From contig JADJUF010000001.1 of the NCBI GenBank assembly GCA_016717005.1, forward strand, positions 992,001 to 1,056,000: a DNA stretch of 64,000 nt, read 5' to 3'. How positions within the stretch are numbered: position 1 is the first letter of the stretch; each line of letters begins with the position of its first letter. Position numbers and translations under genes: made by a program. The notes under the pieces are model-generated. The model was given only the letters and a program-made list of their open reading frames with translations, did not search any database and was not told where the DNA came from. Below, piece by piece: positions 47,647 to 58,534 of the stretch. This DNA is from Myxococcales bacterium (GTDB lineage: Bacteria > Myxococcota_A > Polyangia > Haliangiales > Haliangiaceae).

Positions 47647-48111
47647 ATGGCCCCACGCGCGCCCCACAGCCCCGGCGCCGCGCTCCACGACCTGATGGTC
47701 CTGGTCAGCGCGGGCGACCACGGCCCCGACGGCAACCCGCTGGCCCTGATGCACGAGGCCGGCCTCAGCCTGCCCGAGGTGGTCGCGCTCAGCCGGCTGC
47801 GCCACGGCGACGCCTGCTCGATCGGCGAGCTGGCGGCGCTCCTGGGCCTGTCGATGTCCGCGACCAGCGCGCTGGTCCAGCGGCTGGTCACCGCCGAGCT
47901 GGCCCACCGCCGCGAGGACCCCAGCGACCGCCGCGCCAAGCAGGTGACGCTCAGCGCCCGCGGCCTGGCGGTGATCGGGCGCATCGCGGCGGCCCGGGCC
48001 GAGTCGATGACCCGCGGGCTGGCGCGGCTGCCCCGGGCGCTGCGGGCCGAGCTGCTCGACGTCGTCGCGCGATCGACCGCGGCGCTGCGCGTCGACGCGG
48101 TGGGCGCGTGA
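47647..48111 (+). CDS. MarR-family transcriptional regulator
   Basis: 154 residues from the ATG at 47647; an ATG at 47623 would add MLSVEPTT. The winged helix is seen in CSIGELAALLGLSMSATSAL and the wing HRREDPSDRRAKQVTLSARG, with D-R-R as in MarR proteins. Helices at both ends form the dimer interface. It heads a five-gene run with a TolC protein and an ABC exporter. Most MarR proteins repress and are relieved by a small ligand. The ligand here may be the exported compound. Confidence 0.9.
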   Translation: MAPRAPHSPGAALHDLMVLVSAGDHGPDGNPLALMHEAGLSLPEVVALSRLRHGDACSIGELAALLGLSMSATSALVQRLVTAELAHRREDPSDRRAKQVTLSARGLAVIGRIAAARAESMTRGLARLPRALRAELLDVVARSTAALRVDAVGA

Positions 48112-49361
48112 GGGCCCTCGCCGCGCTGGCCCTCGTGGCCGCGACCGCCGGGCCGGCGCGGGCCGAGCGCCTGGCCGAGCTGCTGGCCGCGGGGCGGCGC
48201 CACGGGCGCGAGCTGGCCGAGGCCGAGGCGACGGCCGCGGTGGCCGACGCCGCGACCGAGCTGGCGCGGGCACCGCTGTGGCCGACGCTGACGGTCGGCC
48301 TCGGGTACACCCGCAACCAGCACGCCTCGATCGTGCCGCTGGGCGCCGAGCCGCTGACGATCGTGCCGCTCGACCAGCTCGACGCCACCGCGACCTTGAC
48401 CGTGCCGCTGTTCGATCTGGCCGCGCGCCGCCGCGCGACCGCGGCGGCGGCCGACCACGCCGCGGCGGTGGCCGCGATCGCGGTGACCGCGCGCGACGGC
48501 GATCGCGCGATCGTCCGCGCGTACTTCGCGTGGGTCGGCGGCGCGGCGTCGGCCGCCGCCGCGGTGTCGGCGCGCGCCGCCGCGGTCGACAACCTCGCCC
48601 TGGTCGAGCGCCGCGCCGAGGCCCAGCTGGCGTCGCCGCTCGACGTGGCCCGGGCCCGGGCCGCGATCGCCGACGCCGACGCGACGATCGCCGCGGCCGA
48701 GCTGGTGGTCGCGCTGGCGCAGCGCGAGCTCGCCACCGCCACCGGCGTCACCGTCGACGCGGCCGCCCCGCCGCTGCCGGCCGCGGACGCGCCCGAGCGG
48801 CCGCTAGCGACCTGGCTCGGCGACGCGCCCACCCAGCCCGAGGTCCACGCGGCGGTCGCGCGCCACCGGGCCGCGCAGGCCCGCGTCGACGTGAGCCGCG
48901 CCGCGACCCTGCCGACCGTCGCGGCGACCGCCAGCGAGCGCTGGACCAACGCCGCCGGCTTCGGCGAGGCGCTGTCCGGCGCCGTCGGCGTCAGCCTGAC
49001 CTGGCGCTACGGCCTGGCCACCCCGCGCCAGGTCGCGGTCGACCGCGCGGCGGTGCGGGTCGAGGCCGTGCGCGCGGCCCGGGCCGATCAGGCGGCGCGC
49101 GATCGCATCACCGACGCCTGGCACCAGGTGGCGGCGCGGCGCGCGACCGTGGTCGCCGCCGAGGCCGGCGTGGCGGCCGCGCGCCTCGGCGCCGCGACCG
49201 CGCGCGAGCGCTTCGCCGCCGGCACCTCGACCCAGCTCGACGTGACGCTGGCCCAGCGCGACGCCCTGGCCGCGGAGCTGGCGGTGGTGTCGGCGCGGGC
49301 CGAGCTCGCGGCCGATCGCGCGCTCCTGCGCCTGGCCGCCGGCCGCGAGGTCGGGCCGTGA
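48108..49361 (+). CDS. TolC-like outer membrane efflux protein of the ABC exporter operon
   Basis: 417 residues. The GTG at 48108 overlaps the marR stop (GTGA). A signal peptide (LAALALVAATAGPARAE) is followed by long Ala-rich helices in two repeats, with beta-hairpin segments LWPTLTVGLGYTRNQHAS and TLPTVAATASERWTNAAG, as in outer membrane efflux proteins. It should form the outer-membrane exit for the ABC transporter encoded downstream. Confidence 0.85.
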   Translation: MRALAALALVAATAGPARAERLAELLAAGRRHGRELAEAEATAAVADAATELARAPLWPTLTVGLGYTRNQHASIVPLGAEPLTIVPLDQLDATATLTVPLFDLAARRRATAAAADHAAAVAAIAVTARDGDRAIVRAYFAWVGGAASAAAAVSARAAAVDNLALVERRAEAQLASPLDVARARAAIADADATIAAAELVVALAQRELATATGVTVDAAAPPLPAADAPERPLATWLGDAPTQPEVHAAVARHRAAQARVDVSRAATLPTVAATASERWTNAAGFGEALSGAVGVSLTWRYGLATPRQVAVDRAAVRVEAVRAARADQAARDRITDAWHQVAARRATVVAAEAGVAAARLGAATARERFAAGTSTQLDVTLAQRDALAAELAVVSARAELAADRALLRLAAGREVGP

Positions 49362-50539
49362 CCGTCGACGTCGCCGCGCGCGTGCGCGTCGCCCGGGGCG
49401 GGCGCCTGCGCCGGGCCCAGGCCACGATCGTCGTCGCGCTGCGCATGATGCTGCACGACAAGGCCAAGCTCATCGGCACGACCCTGGGCGTGGTGTTCGC
49501 GGTGGTGCTCGCCGCCCAGCAGCTGGGCGTGCTGTTCGGCCTGCTGCAGAAGAACACGATGTTCGTCGACAACGCCGGGGCCGACCTCTGGATCGTGCCG
49601 CCCAACACCACCCAGGCCGCGCCGGGGCAGCGGCTCTCGACCGCGCTGCTCGACCAGGCCCGCGCCACGCCCGGGGTCGCGATCGCCGCGCCGCTGGTGA
49701 TGGTCGGCACCTCGATCACCAAGCCCGGCGGCGGCAGCGAGGCCACGACCCTGGTCGGGTACGACCTCGACGCCGGCCTCGGCGGCCCCTGGAACATCGT
49801 CGCCGGCGACGTCGCGGCGCTGCGCGGCCCCGACGCGCTGTTCTTCGAGGACGCCCAGCGCGAGAAGTTCGGCGGCCTCAACCTCGGCAGCGTGCGCGAG
49901 GTCGGCGGCCACAAGGTCCGCGCGGTCGGCTTCACCTGGGGGCTGCAGCCGTTCGGGCCGCCGTTCTCGTTCGCCGACATCGACCTGGTCCGCGATCTCG
50001 GCGACGTGCCCAGCGATCGCCTGTCGTTCGTGCTGGTGACGGTCGCGCCCGGCGCCGACCCGGCCGCGGTCGCCGCCGACCTGGCCGCGCGCTGCCCCGG
50101 CGCCGAGGTGATCGCCGCCGACGCGTTCCACCAGCGGATCGTCTCGACGCTGCTGCGCCAGCAGCTCGGCATCACGTTCGGCACGTCGACCGCGTTCGGC
50201 CTGGTGATCGGCTTCATCATCGTCGCGCTGTCGATGTTCTCGGCGGTGATCGACAACCTGCGCGAGTACGGCACGCTCAAGGCCATCGGCCTGACGTCGT
50301 GGGATCTGACCCGCATGCTGATCGTCCAGTCGATCGTCTACGCGCTGGTCGGCTCGCTGATCGGCCTGGGCCTGGTGGCGGCGATGTCGGCCGGCATCCG
50401 CTCGGCCAACCTCGTGGTCATCATCCCGCGCACGCTGGTGCTGGCCACGCCGATCATCATGACCGTGCTGTGCATGCTGGCGTCGGTGCTGGCGCTGCGC
50501 CGGGTCCGCAAGCTCGAGCCCGGGATGGTGTTCCGGTGA
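49358..50539 (+). CDS. ABC exporter permease of the DevC/MacB (FtsX-like) type
   Basis: 393 residues, GTG overlapping the previous stop. One N-terminal helix (LIGTTLGVVFAVVLAAQQLGV), then a periplasmic domain of about 230 residues (NAGADLWIVPPNT, PLVMVGTSI, GYDLDAGLGGPWNIVAGD) and three C-terminal helices (GLVIGFIIVALSMFSAVIDN, IVQSIVYALVGSLIGLG, LVLATPIIMTVLCMLASVLAL). This is the FtsX fold used by heterocyst DevC and MacB. Extracytoplasmic compounds are likely exported. Confidence 0.88.
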   Translation: MTVDVAARVRVARGGRLRRAQATIVVALRMMLHDKAKLIGTTLGVVFAVVLAAQQLGVLFGLLQKNTMFVDNAGADLWIVPPNTTQAAPGQRLSTALLDQARATPGVAIAAPLVMVGTSITKPGGGSEATTLVGYDLDAGLGGPWNIVAGDVAALRGPDALFFEDAQREKFGGLNLGSVREVGGHKVRAVGFTWGLQPFGPPFSFADIDLVRDLGDVPSDRLSFVLVTVAPGADPAAVAADLAARCPGAEVIAADAFHQRIVSTLLRQQLGITFGTSTAFGLVIGFIIVALSMFSAVIDNLREYGTLKAIGLTSWDLTRMLIVQSIVYALVGSLIGLGLVAAMSAGIRSANLVVIIPRTLVLATPIIMTVLCMLASVLALRRVRKLEPGMVFR

Positions 50540-51234
50540 GCCTCGCCGTCGACGCCCGCGCGATCGGCAAGGTCTTCGGCGAGGGCGCGCTGGCGTTCCG
50601 CGCGCTCGATCAGGTCGACTTCCAGGTCTCGACCGGCGAGCTGGTCATGCTGGTCGGCCCGTCGGGCTCGGGCAAGACCACGCTCCTGTCGATCCTCGGG
50701 TGCGTGCTGTCGGCCAGCGAGGGCGAGCTGGCGCTGTTCGGCGAGCGCATCAGCGGACGCAAGGAGCGCGAGCTGCCGGTGCTGCGGCGGGCGCTGATCG
50801 GCTTCGTCTTCCAGGGCCACAACCTGATCGCCGCGCTGTCGGCGCTCGACAACGTCCGGCTGGTGCTCGAGACCCGCGGCGCCGCGGCCCGCGCCGCCCG
50901 CGACGAGGCCGTGCACCTGCTGACCGCGGTCGGCCTCGCCGACAAGCTCGCGCGCCGGCCGGCCGAGCTGTCGGGCGGCCAGCGCCAGCGGGTCGCGATC
51001 GCCCGGGCCCTGGCCGGCGGTCCGCCGCTGGTCCTGGCCGACGAGCCGACCGCGGCGCTCGACGCGCACGCCGGGCTCGAGGTCACCGAGCTGCTGCTGA
51101 CGCTGTGCCGCGAGCGCGGCGCCACCGTCGTCGTCGTCACCCACGACAACCGCATCTTCCACCTCGCCGATCGCATCGTCCACATCGAGGACGGCCGGAT
51201 CGTCGACGGTCGCCTCCCGGGAGCCGCCTCATGA
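50536..51234 (+). CDS. ABC exporter ATP-binding subunit (DevA/LolD type)
   Basis: 232 residues, GTG overlapping the permease stop. Walker A GPSGSGKT (41-48), Q-loop VFQGHN, signature LSGGQRQRVAIARAL, Walker B LVLADEP and switch His in VVVTHDN are all intact. Size and the FQGHNL Q-loop fit the MacB/LolD/DevA subfamily. It powers the permease of the same operon. Confidence 0.96.
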   Translation: MSLAVDARAIGKVFGEGALAFRALDQVDFQVSTGELVMLVGPSGSGKTTLLSILGCVLSASEGELALFGERISGRKERELPVLRRALIGFVFQGHNLIAALSALDNVRLVLETRGAAARAARDEAVHLLTAVGLADKLARRPAELSGGQRQRVAIARALAGGPPLVLADEPTAALDAHAGLEVTELLLTLCRERGATVVVVTHDNRIFHLADRIVHIEDGRIVDGRLPGAAS

Positions 51235-52328
51235 GCCGCCTGCGCCGACGCTGGTACCTGCCGCTGGTCGCGGCGTTCTTCGGCCTGATGACGTGGAACG
51301 TCGGCAAGCTGCTCGGCCAGCCGCCGCCGACCCAGCCCAACGCCGCCGATCGCGCCAACGCCGCGCGGGTCGCGGCGCCGCCGCCCGGCCAGGTCGACGA
51401 GCGCGAGGCCCCGGGCCCGTCGGGCACCGTCGCCGGCAACGGCGTGGTCGAGCCGGCCCAGCCCGAGACCCGGGTCGGCGCGCCGATGCCCGGCCGGGTC
51501 ACGCGGATCGCCGTCGCCGAGGGCGCCCAGGTCGAGGCCGGCGCGGCGCTGGTCGAGTTCGATCAGGCGGTCGAGCAGGCGGCGCTGGCCGCGGCTCAGG
51601 CCGAGGTCGACGGCGCCAGCGCCCAGCTCGCGCGCACCGTCCGCGGCAGCCGCGGCGAGGACGTCAAGGCCGCGCTGGCCGACGCCGACAGCGCCCGGGC
51701 CCGGGCCGAGCTGTCGCGCGGCGTGGCCGAGCGCCTGGCCCAGGCCGGCGCCGGCGGCGCCGCGACCGGCGACGAGGTCGACCGCGCCCGCCGCCAGGCC
51801 GAGATCGACGCCGCGTCGGCCCGCGCCGCCGAGGCCCGCCGCCTGGCGGTCGTCGCCGGCTCGCGACGCGAGGACGTGCAGGTCGCGCGCGCGCAGCTGG
51901 CCGCGGCCGAGGCCCGTCGCGCCCAGGCCGAGGCGACGCTCGCGCGCCTGACCGTGCGCGCGCCGATCGCCGGCGAGGTGTTGCAGGTCAAGTACCGCGC
52001 CGGCGAGTACTACCAGCCCGGCGCCGAGCCGCTGCTGGTCCTGGGCGACACCCGGTCCCTGCGCGTCCGCATGGACGTCGACGAGCGCGATCTGGCCAAG
52101 GTCGCCGTCGGCGACCAGGCCACGTTCCGGGTCATCGCCCTGCCCGGCCGCGACTTCACCGGCACCGTCGTCAAGCTCGGGCATCGGATGGGCCGCAAGA
52201 ACGTGCGCACCGACGATCCGGCCGAGCGCAACGACACCAAGATCCTCGAGGTCGTGATCACCGTCGACGCCCCCGCCGGCCTCGTCGTCGGCCAGCGCGT
52301 GGTCTGCTACGTCGCCGGCGGCCGCTGA
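51231..52328 (+). CDS. HlyD-family membrane fusion protein (DevB-like)
   Basis: 365 residues, ATG overlapping the ATPase stop (ATGA). One N-terminal helix (YLPLVAAFFGLMTWNVGKLL) follows a basic start. Two lipoyl halves (GAPMPGRVTRIAVAEGAQVEAG and RAPIAGEVLQVKYRAGEYY) flank a long Ala/Arg/Glu helical hairpin (about residues 115-245), then a beta-barrel domain (VRMDVDERDLAKVAVGD). It connects the permease to the TolC-like protein. It completes a MarR-TolC-DevC-DevA-DevB-type operon. Confidence 0.92.
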   Translation: MSRLRRRWYLPLVAAFFGLMTWNVGKLLGQPPPTQPNAADRANAARVAAPPPGQVDEREAPGPSGTVAGNGVVEPAQPETRVGAPMPGRVTRIAVAEGAQVEAGAALVEFDQAVEQAALAAAQAEVDGASAQLARTVRGSRGEDVKAALADADSARARAELSRGVAERLAQAGAGGAATGDEVDRARRQAEIDAASARAAEARRLAVVAGSRREDVQVARAQLAAAEARRAQAEATLARLTVRAPIAGEVLQVKYRAGEYYQPGAEPLLVLGDTRSLRVRMDVDERDLAKVAVGDQATFRVIALPGRDFTGTVVKLGHRMGRKNVRTDDPAERNDTKILEVVITVDAPAGLVVGQRVVCYVAGGR

Positions 52329-52352
52329 CCCGCCGGCGCGCGCCCGCGGCGC

Positions 52353-53978
52353 TCAGCCCAGGAACGGGTAGCGGTAGTCGGTCGGCGGCGCGAACGTCTC
52401 CTTGATCGTCCGCGCGGCCACGAACCGCTGCAGGTTCATCGCCGAGCCGGCCTTGTCGTCGGTGCCCGAGGCGCGGGCGCCGCCGAACGGCTGCTGCCCG
52501 ACCACCGCGCCGGTCGGCTTGTCGTTGAGGTAGAAGTTGCCGGCGGCGTTGCGCAGCCGCGCGGTGGCCTCGACCAGCGCCGTGCGCTCGCGCGCGAACA
52601 CCGCGCCGGTCAGCGCGTACGGCGACGTCCGATCGACCAGGGTCAGGACCTCGTCCCAGGCGTGATCCGGGTAGACGTGCACGGTCACGATCGGCCCGAA
52701 GAACTCGTCCTGCATGTGCCGCACCATCGGGTCGTCGGTGGTGAGGATCGTCGGCCGCACGAACCAGCCGTCGCGATCGTCGCACTGGCCGCCGGCGACG
52801 ACGCGCATGCCGGGCGTGCCGCGCGCCTCCTCGATCGCCGCGCGGTGGCGGTCGAACGCGGCCCGCTTGATCACCGCGCCCATGAAGTTGCCGAAGTCGC
52901 GCACGTCGCCCTGGGTCACGCCCTCGGTGTCGGCCACGAGCTGGTCGACCAGCGCCGCCCAGACGCTGGCGGGCACGTACGCGCGCGACGCCGCCGAGCA
53001 CTTCTGGCCCTGGTACTCGAAGCCGCCGCGGATGATCGCGGTCGCGACCGCGGCCGGGTCGGCCGACGGGTGCGCGAGGATGAAGTCCTTGCCGCCGGTC
53101 TCGCCGACCAGGCGCGGGTAGCTCTTGTAGCGGTCGAGGTTGCCGGCGACCTGCTTCCACAGCGACCGGAAGATCTCGGTCGAGCCGGTGAAGTGGATCG
53201 CGCCGAGGTCCCGGTGCCCGACCGCGGCCGGGGCCAGCTCGTGGCCGAACCCCGGCACCAGGTTGATCACGCCCGGAGGCAGGCCGGCCTCCTCGAGCAG
53301 GAGCAGCGTGTGCCAGGCCGCGAGCATCTGGCTCTCGGACGGCTTCCACACCACGGTGTTGCCCATCAGCGCCGGCGCGCACGGCAGGTTGCCGGCGATC
53401 GCGGTGAAGTTGAACGGCGTCAGCGCGAAGGTGAAGCCCTCGAGCGGGCGCAGCTCGGTCTGGTTCCAGACCCCGGGCGACGACACCGGCTGCTCGGCGT
53501 AGAGCTTGCTCGCGAAGTGGACGTTCCAGCGCAGGAAGTCGATCAGCTCGCACGCCGCGTCGATCTCGGCCTGGTGGCAGGTCTTGCTCTGGCCGAGCAT
53601 GGTCGCGGCGTTGATGCGCATGCGCCACGGCCCGGCCAGGAGCTCGGCCGCGCGCAGGAACACCGCGGCCCGGGCCTCCCACCGCATCGTCGCCCACTCG
53701 CGCCGGGCGTCGGCCGCCGCCGCGATCGCGCGCTCGACGTGGTCGCCGTCGCACGCGTGGAAGCGCGCGACCACGTGGCGGTGGGCGTGGGGCATGACCA
53801 CGTCGACCAGGCGACCGGTGGTGACGCGCTCGCCGCCGATCACCGCTGGCACCTCCGGGCACTCGCCGGCGAGCTGGTCGAGCGCCGCGGTCAGGCGCGT
53901 CCGCTCGGGGCTGCCCGGCGCGTAGCCGAGCACGGGTTCGTTGCCGGGGTGCGGGACCGTGACCGTGCCGTCGTGCAT
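52353..53978 (-). CDS. pruA: L-glutamate gamma-semialdehyde dehydrogenase (P5C dehydrogenase)
   Basis: 541 residues, as usual for the free-standing enzyme. It oxidises glutamate semialdehyde, the product of proline breakdown, to glutamate with NAD+. The aldehyde dehydrogenase core has LTPFNFTAIAGNLP, HFTGSTEIF, VGETGGKDFI (catalytic Glu), and GQKCSAASR with C327, plus the PFGGARASGTDDKAG close. No PutA proline dehydrogenase is adjacent. Convergent with the HlyD gene. Confidence 0.97.
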   Translation of the reverse strand: MHDGTVTVPHPGNEPVLGYAPGSPERTRLTAALDQLAGECPEVPAVIGGERVTTGRLVDVVMPHAHRHVVARFHACDGDHVERAIAAAADARREWATMRWEARAAVFLRAAELLAGPWRMRINAATMLGQSKTCHQAEIDAACELIDFLRWNVHFASKLYAEQPVSSPGVWNQTELRPLEGFTFALTPFNFTAIAGNLPCAPALMGNTVVWKPSESQMLAAWHTLLLLEEAGLPPGVINLVPGFGHELAPAAVGHRDLGAIHFTGSTEIFRSLWKQVAGNLDRYKSYPRLVGETGGKDFILAHPSADPAAVATAIIRGGFEYQGQKCSAASRAYVPASVWAALVDQLVADTEGVTQGDVRDFGNFMGAVIKRAAFDRHRAAIEEARGTPGMRVVAGGQCDDRDGWFVRPTILTTDDPMVRHMQDEFFGPIVTVHVYPDHAWDEVLTLVDRTSPYALTGAVFARERTALVEATARLRNAAGNFYLNDKPTGAVVGQQPFGGARASGTDDKAGSAMNLQRFVAARTIKETFAPPTDYRYPFLG

Positions 53979-54017
53979 GCCGTGGGCTTACCACAGCCGC
54001 GCCGGCGTCGGCCGCCG

Positions 54018-55955
<1,938 letters not shown>

Positions 55956-56116
55956 GGGTCCATCTGTTACGGCCTTCCGCCCCCCTGCGCAATGGCGATG
56001 TGCAGGCGATCTCGGTGGCGTTCCGGTGACATCGGCCCGTGCGCCAGGGCCCGGTGGGCGCGCGGATGGTCGCGCGCGTGCGCCCGCCGGGCCGGTCGCG
56101 GGTAAGCTCGACGGGC

Positions 56117-56707
56117 ATGACGATGAAGCGGTGGGCCGTGAAGCCCGGCGAGCTGCGGGCGCTGGCGCGGACGAGCCGGCTGGTCTGGGCCGCGCGCTGC
56201 GCGATGCGCACCGAGGAGTGGCGGCCGCCCGGCGTCGACGCGCTGTGGGACGACGGCCTGCGGCTGCTGGTCGAGGCCGCCGCCGCCGCGCCGGGGGCGA
56301 TCGAGGTCGCGACGGTCGCGCGCGCGCTCGGCGACCGCGGCGCGCTCGCGTCCAATCGCCGGGACGGCACCGACGCCGAGGCCCTGGGACGGTGCATGAA
56401 CTACGCGACCCTGACCGTGCGCTGCGCCCTCGAGGCGACCGCCCTGCCCGACGGGCCGGCCCTGGCCAAGGCGGTCATCGACGTCGCCAAGTACGCCGCG
56501 TCGATCCCGGCCCTGCTCGCCCACGCCGGCCTGACCCGGGCGCCGCCGGGCGCCGCCGCCGTCGACGTCGCCGCGGTCGCGGTCTGGGGCGCGATCCGCG
56601 CGGATCTGGCCCCGTGCGCGGCGACCGCGCCGGGCGTGTCGCTCGCCGACGTCCGCGCGCTGGCGCCGCTGTGGCCACCGGGCGCGCGCGCCTGGATCGC
56701 GCCCTGA
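56117..56707 (+). CDS. conserved-looking protein of unknown function, about 196 residues
   Basis: From the ATG at 56117 (MTMKRWAVKPGELRALART); the ORF is open upstream but that part is not protein-like. It is Ala-rich with helices such as LWDDGLRLLVEAAAAAPGAI, LGRCMNYATLTVRCALEA and VIDVAKYAASIPALLAHAG. There is no signal peptide or membrane helix. I recognise no family. It is divergent from speA and stands alone. Confidence 0.55.
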   Translation: MTMKRWAVKPGELRALARTSRLVWAARCAMRTEEWRPPGVDALWDDGLRLLVEAAAAAPGAIEVATVARALGDRGALASNRRDGTDAEALGRCMNYATLTVRCALEATALPDGPALAKAVIDVAKYAASIPALLAHAGLTRAPPGAAAVDVAAVAVWGAIRADLAPCAATAPGVSLADVRALAPLWPPGARAWIAP

Positions 56708-57004
56708 CCGGCCTCGACGAGGGGCGGGCTGCGGCCAGGCGACCGACTCCCCGCTACCGCGGCGGCGACCGCTCGACCGGCTCGGGGCCGACCTGCCCGA
56801 GGAGTCCGTGCGGCGGTCGACCTCGCGCCGAAGCGGCGTGTGATCCCGGCCGACCGGACCTCGCTCAGCGCGTGCCCGAGCGCGCCGACCGCCGCGATCC
56901 ACAGGATCCCGGAACACGCGAGGCTCATCGGGCCGCCATCACCCGATCGCGCGCCCCGGCGCTTCGGCGGCGCCGAACCGCCGCCCAGCCTGCATAGTCG
57001 AGGC

Positions 57005-58477
57005 ATGTCCCACTCGGCGGCGCTCGGCGTCTCCCTGGTCCTGCTGGTGGCGAACGCCTGGTTCGTCCTGTTCGAGTTCGCGCTCGTGCGCATGCGGGCC
57101 ACGCGGCTCGAGGAGCTCGCCGAGCAGGGCGTCCGCAACGCGACCCACGCGCGGCGCATGCACGACCGGATGAACGACTACCTGGGCGCGTGCCAGGTCG
57201 GCATCACCACCGCGTCGCTGGCGATCGGCTGGCTGGCCGAGCCGGCGGTGTCGGCGCTGCTCGAGCCCGCGCTCGGCGCGAGCGCCCACGGCGTCGCGGT
57301 GGCGATCGCGTTCTTCCTCATCACCACCATCCACATCGTCGTCGGCGAGCAGGTCCCGAAGGCCGCCGCGATCCAGGTGCCCGAGCGCGCGCTCTTGTGG
57401 TCGGTGACGCCGATGCGCGTGTTCTTCGTCGTGTTCTTCTTGCCGCTCAAGGCGCTCAACGCGATCGTCAACCTGACCCTGCGGCTGATCGGCCTGTCGG
57501 TGCGACCGCACACGGAGCCGTCGATGTCGGTCGAGGAGATCCGGATCGTCGTCAACGACGCCTACCGTCACGGCGCGGTGTCGCTCGATCGCAGCCTCTT
57601 GCTCGAGAACGGCCTCGACTTCAGCGGCCTGGTCGCGGGCGAGGCCATGATCCCGCTCGCGCGGGCCGCCACGCTCGACCTCCAGCAGCCGATCCCGGAG
57701 CGGACGCGGGTGATCGCGAGCCGGCGCCTGTCGCGCTACCTGGTCACCGACGGCGGCCCCGACAACATCATCGGCTACGTCCACGTCAAGGACCTGTACG
57801 CGTCGAACGAGGTCGCCCTGACGCAGGTCCAGCGCCGGCTCTTGCGCCTGCGCGCGACCACGCCGCTCGACGCGGTGCTGCGCCACATGCAGCGCGACCG
57901 CACCCACATCGCGCTGGTCACCGGCGACGACGACCGGCCGATCGGGCTGATCACGCTCGAGGACGTGCTCGAGGAGCTGGTCGGCGAGATCCACGACGAG
58001 TTCGAGGAGATCCGGGTCTGGAACCTGGCCGACCACGTCGCGCCCCGCGCGGTCGACGTCGCGCTCGCGGTCGACAGCCGCGACGGCGCGATCCGGGCGC
58101 TGGTCGAGACGATCAGCCGCGCCGATCCGACGGTCCGCGTCGACGCGGCGGTCCAGGCCGTGCAGCGCCGCGAGGCCCAGGCCGCGACCTCGGTCGGCCA
58201 GGCCGTGGCGGTGCCGCACGCCCGGCTGCCTGGGCTCGCGCGCACCTACGTCGCGATCGCGCGCCTGCCCGAGCCGATCCCGTGGAGCCGCGCCGACGAT
58301 CTGATCCGGTTCGTGTTCCTGATCCTGACACCGGCCGAGACGCCGCTCGAGCAGAACCGCGCGCTGATGCGCGTCGCGCAGCTGGTGCGCGACGAGCTCC
58401 TGTTCGCGCGGCTCGACGAGGCGCCGTCGCCCGAGGCCCTGCTCGAGGTGGTCCGGGCCGCCGACGTCGTGGCGTGA
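57005..58477 (+). CDS. DUF21 (CNNM/CorC-like) membrane protein with CBS pair and PTS EIIA-like domain
   Basis: 490 residues from the ATG at 57005. The DUF21 domain (about 1-195) has VLFEFALVRMRATRLEEL, GITTASLAIGWLAEPA and TTIHIVVGEQVPKAAAIQ. A CBS pair follows (about 205-325), with VHVKDLYAS and LITLEDVLEELVGEIHDEFEE. The C-terminal 140 residues resemble PTS EIIA type 2 (EIIA-Ntr/Fru): GQAVAVPHARLPGL places the phosphorylatable His at H405. The family usually ends in a CorC_HlyC domain, so this tail is a replacement. Possibly an ion transporter tuned by PTS phosphorylation. Confidence 0.8.
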   Translation: MSHSAALGVSLVLLVANAWFVLFEFALVRMRATRLEELAEQGVRNATHARRMHDRMNDYLGACQVGITTASLAIGWLAEPAVSALLEPALGASAHGVAVAIAFFLITTIHIVVGEQVPKAAAIQVPERALLWSVTPMRVFFVVFFLPLKALNAIVNLTLRLIGLSVRPHTEPSMSVEEIRIVVNDAYRHGAVSLDRSLLLENGLDFSGLVAGEAMIPLARAATLDLQQPIPERTRVIASRRLSRYLVTDGGPDNIIGYVHVKDLYASNEVALTQVQRRLLRLRATTPLDAVLRHMQRDRTHIALVTGDDDRPIGLITLEDVLEELVGEIHDEFEEIRVWNLADHVAPRAVDVALAVDSRDGAIRALVETISRADPTVRVDAAVQAVQRREAQAATSVGQAVAVPHARLPGLARTYVAIARLPEPIPWSRADDLIRFVFLILTPAETPLEQNRALMRVAQLVRDELLFARLDEAPSPEALLEVVRAADVVA

Positions 58478-58534
58478 GCGCGCGCGGGCCTCGGCGACGC
58501 CGCCAGGACGTCAGCGGGTCGAGCTCGGTCCCGC

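Noticed and set aside
56401..57159. Small reverse-strand membrane protein starting near 56930 (MSLACSGILWIAAVGALGHA)
   Set aside because: It would overlap the plus-strand gene at 56117-56707 and becomes Arg/Ala-rich shadow sequence after about 40 residues. I see nothing else in 56708-57004 except a short TTCGGC/GCCGAA inverted repeat.
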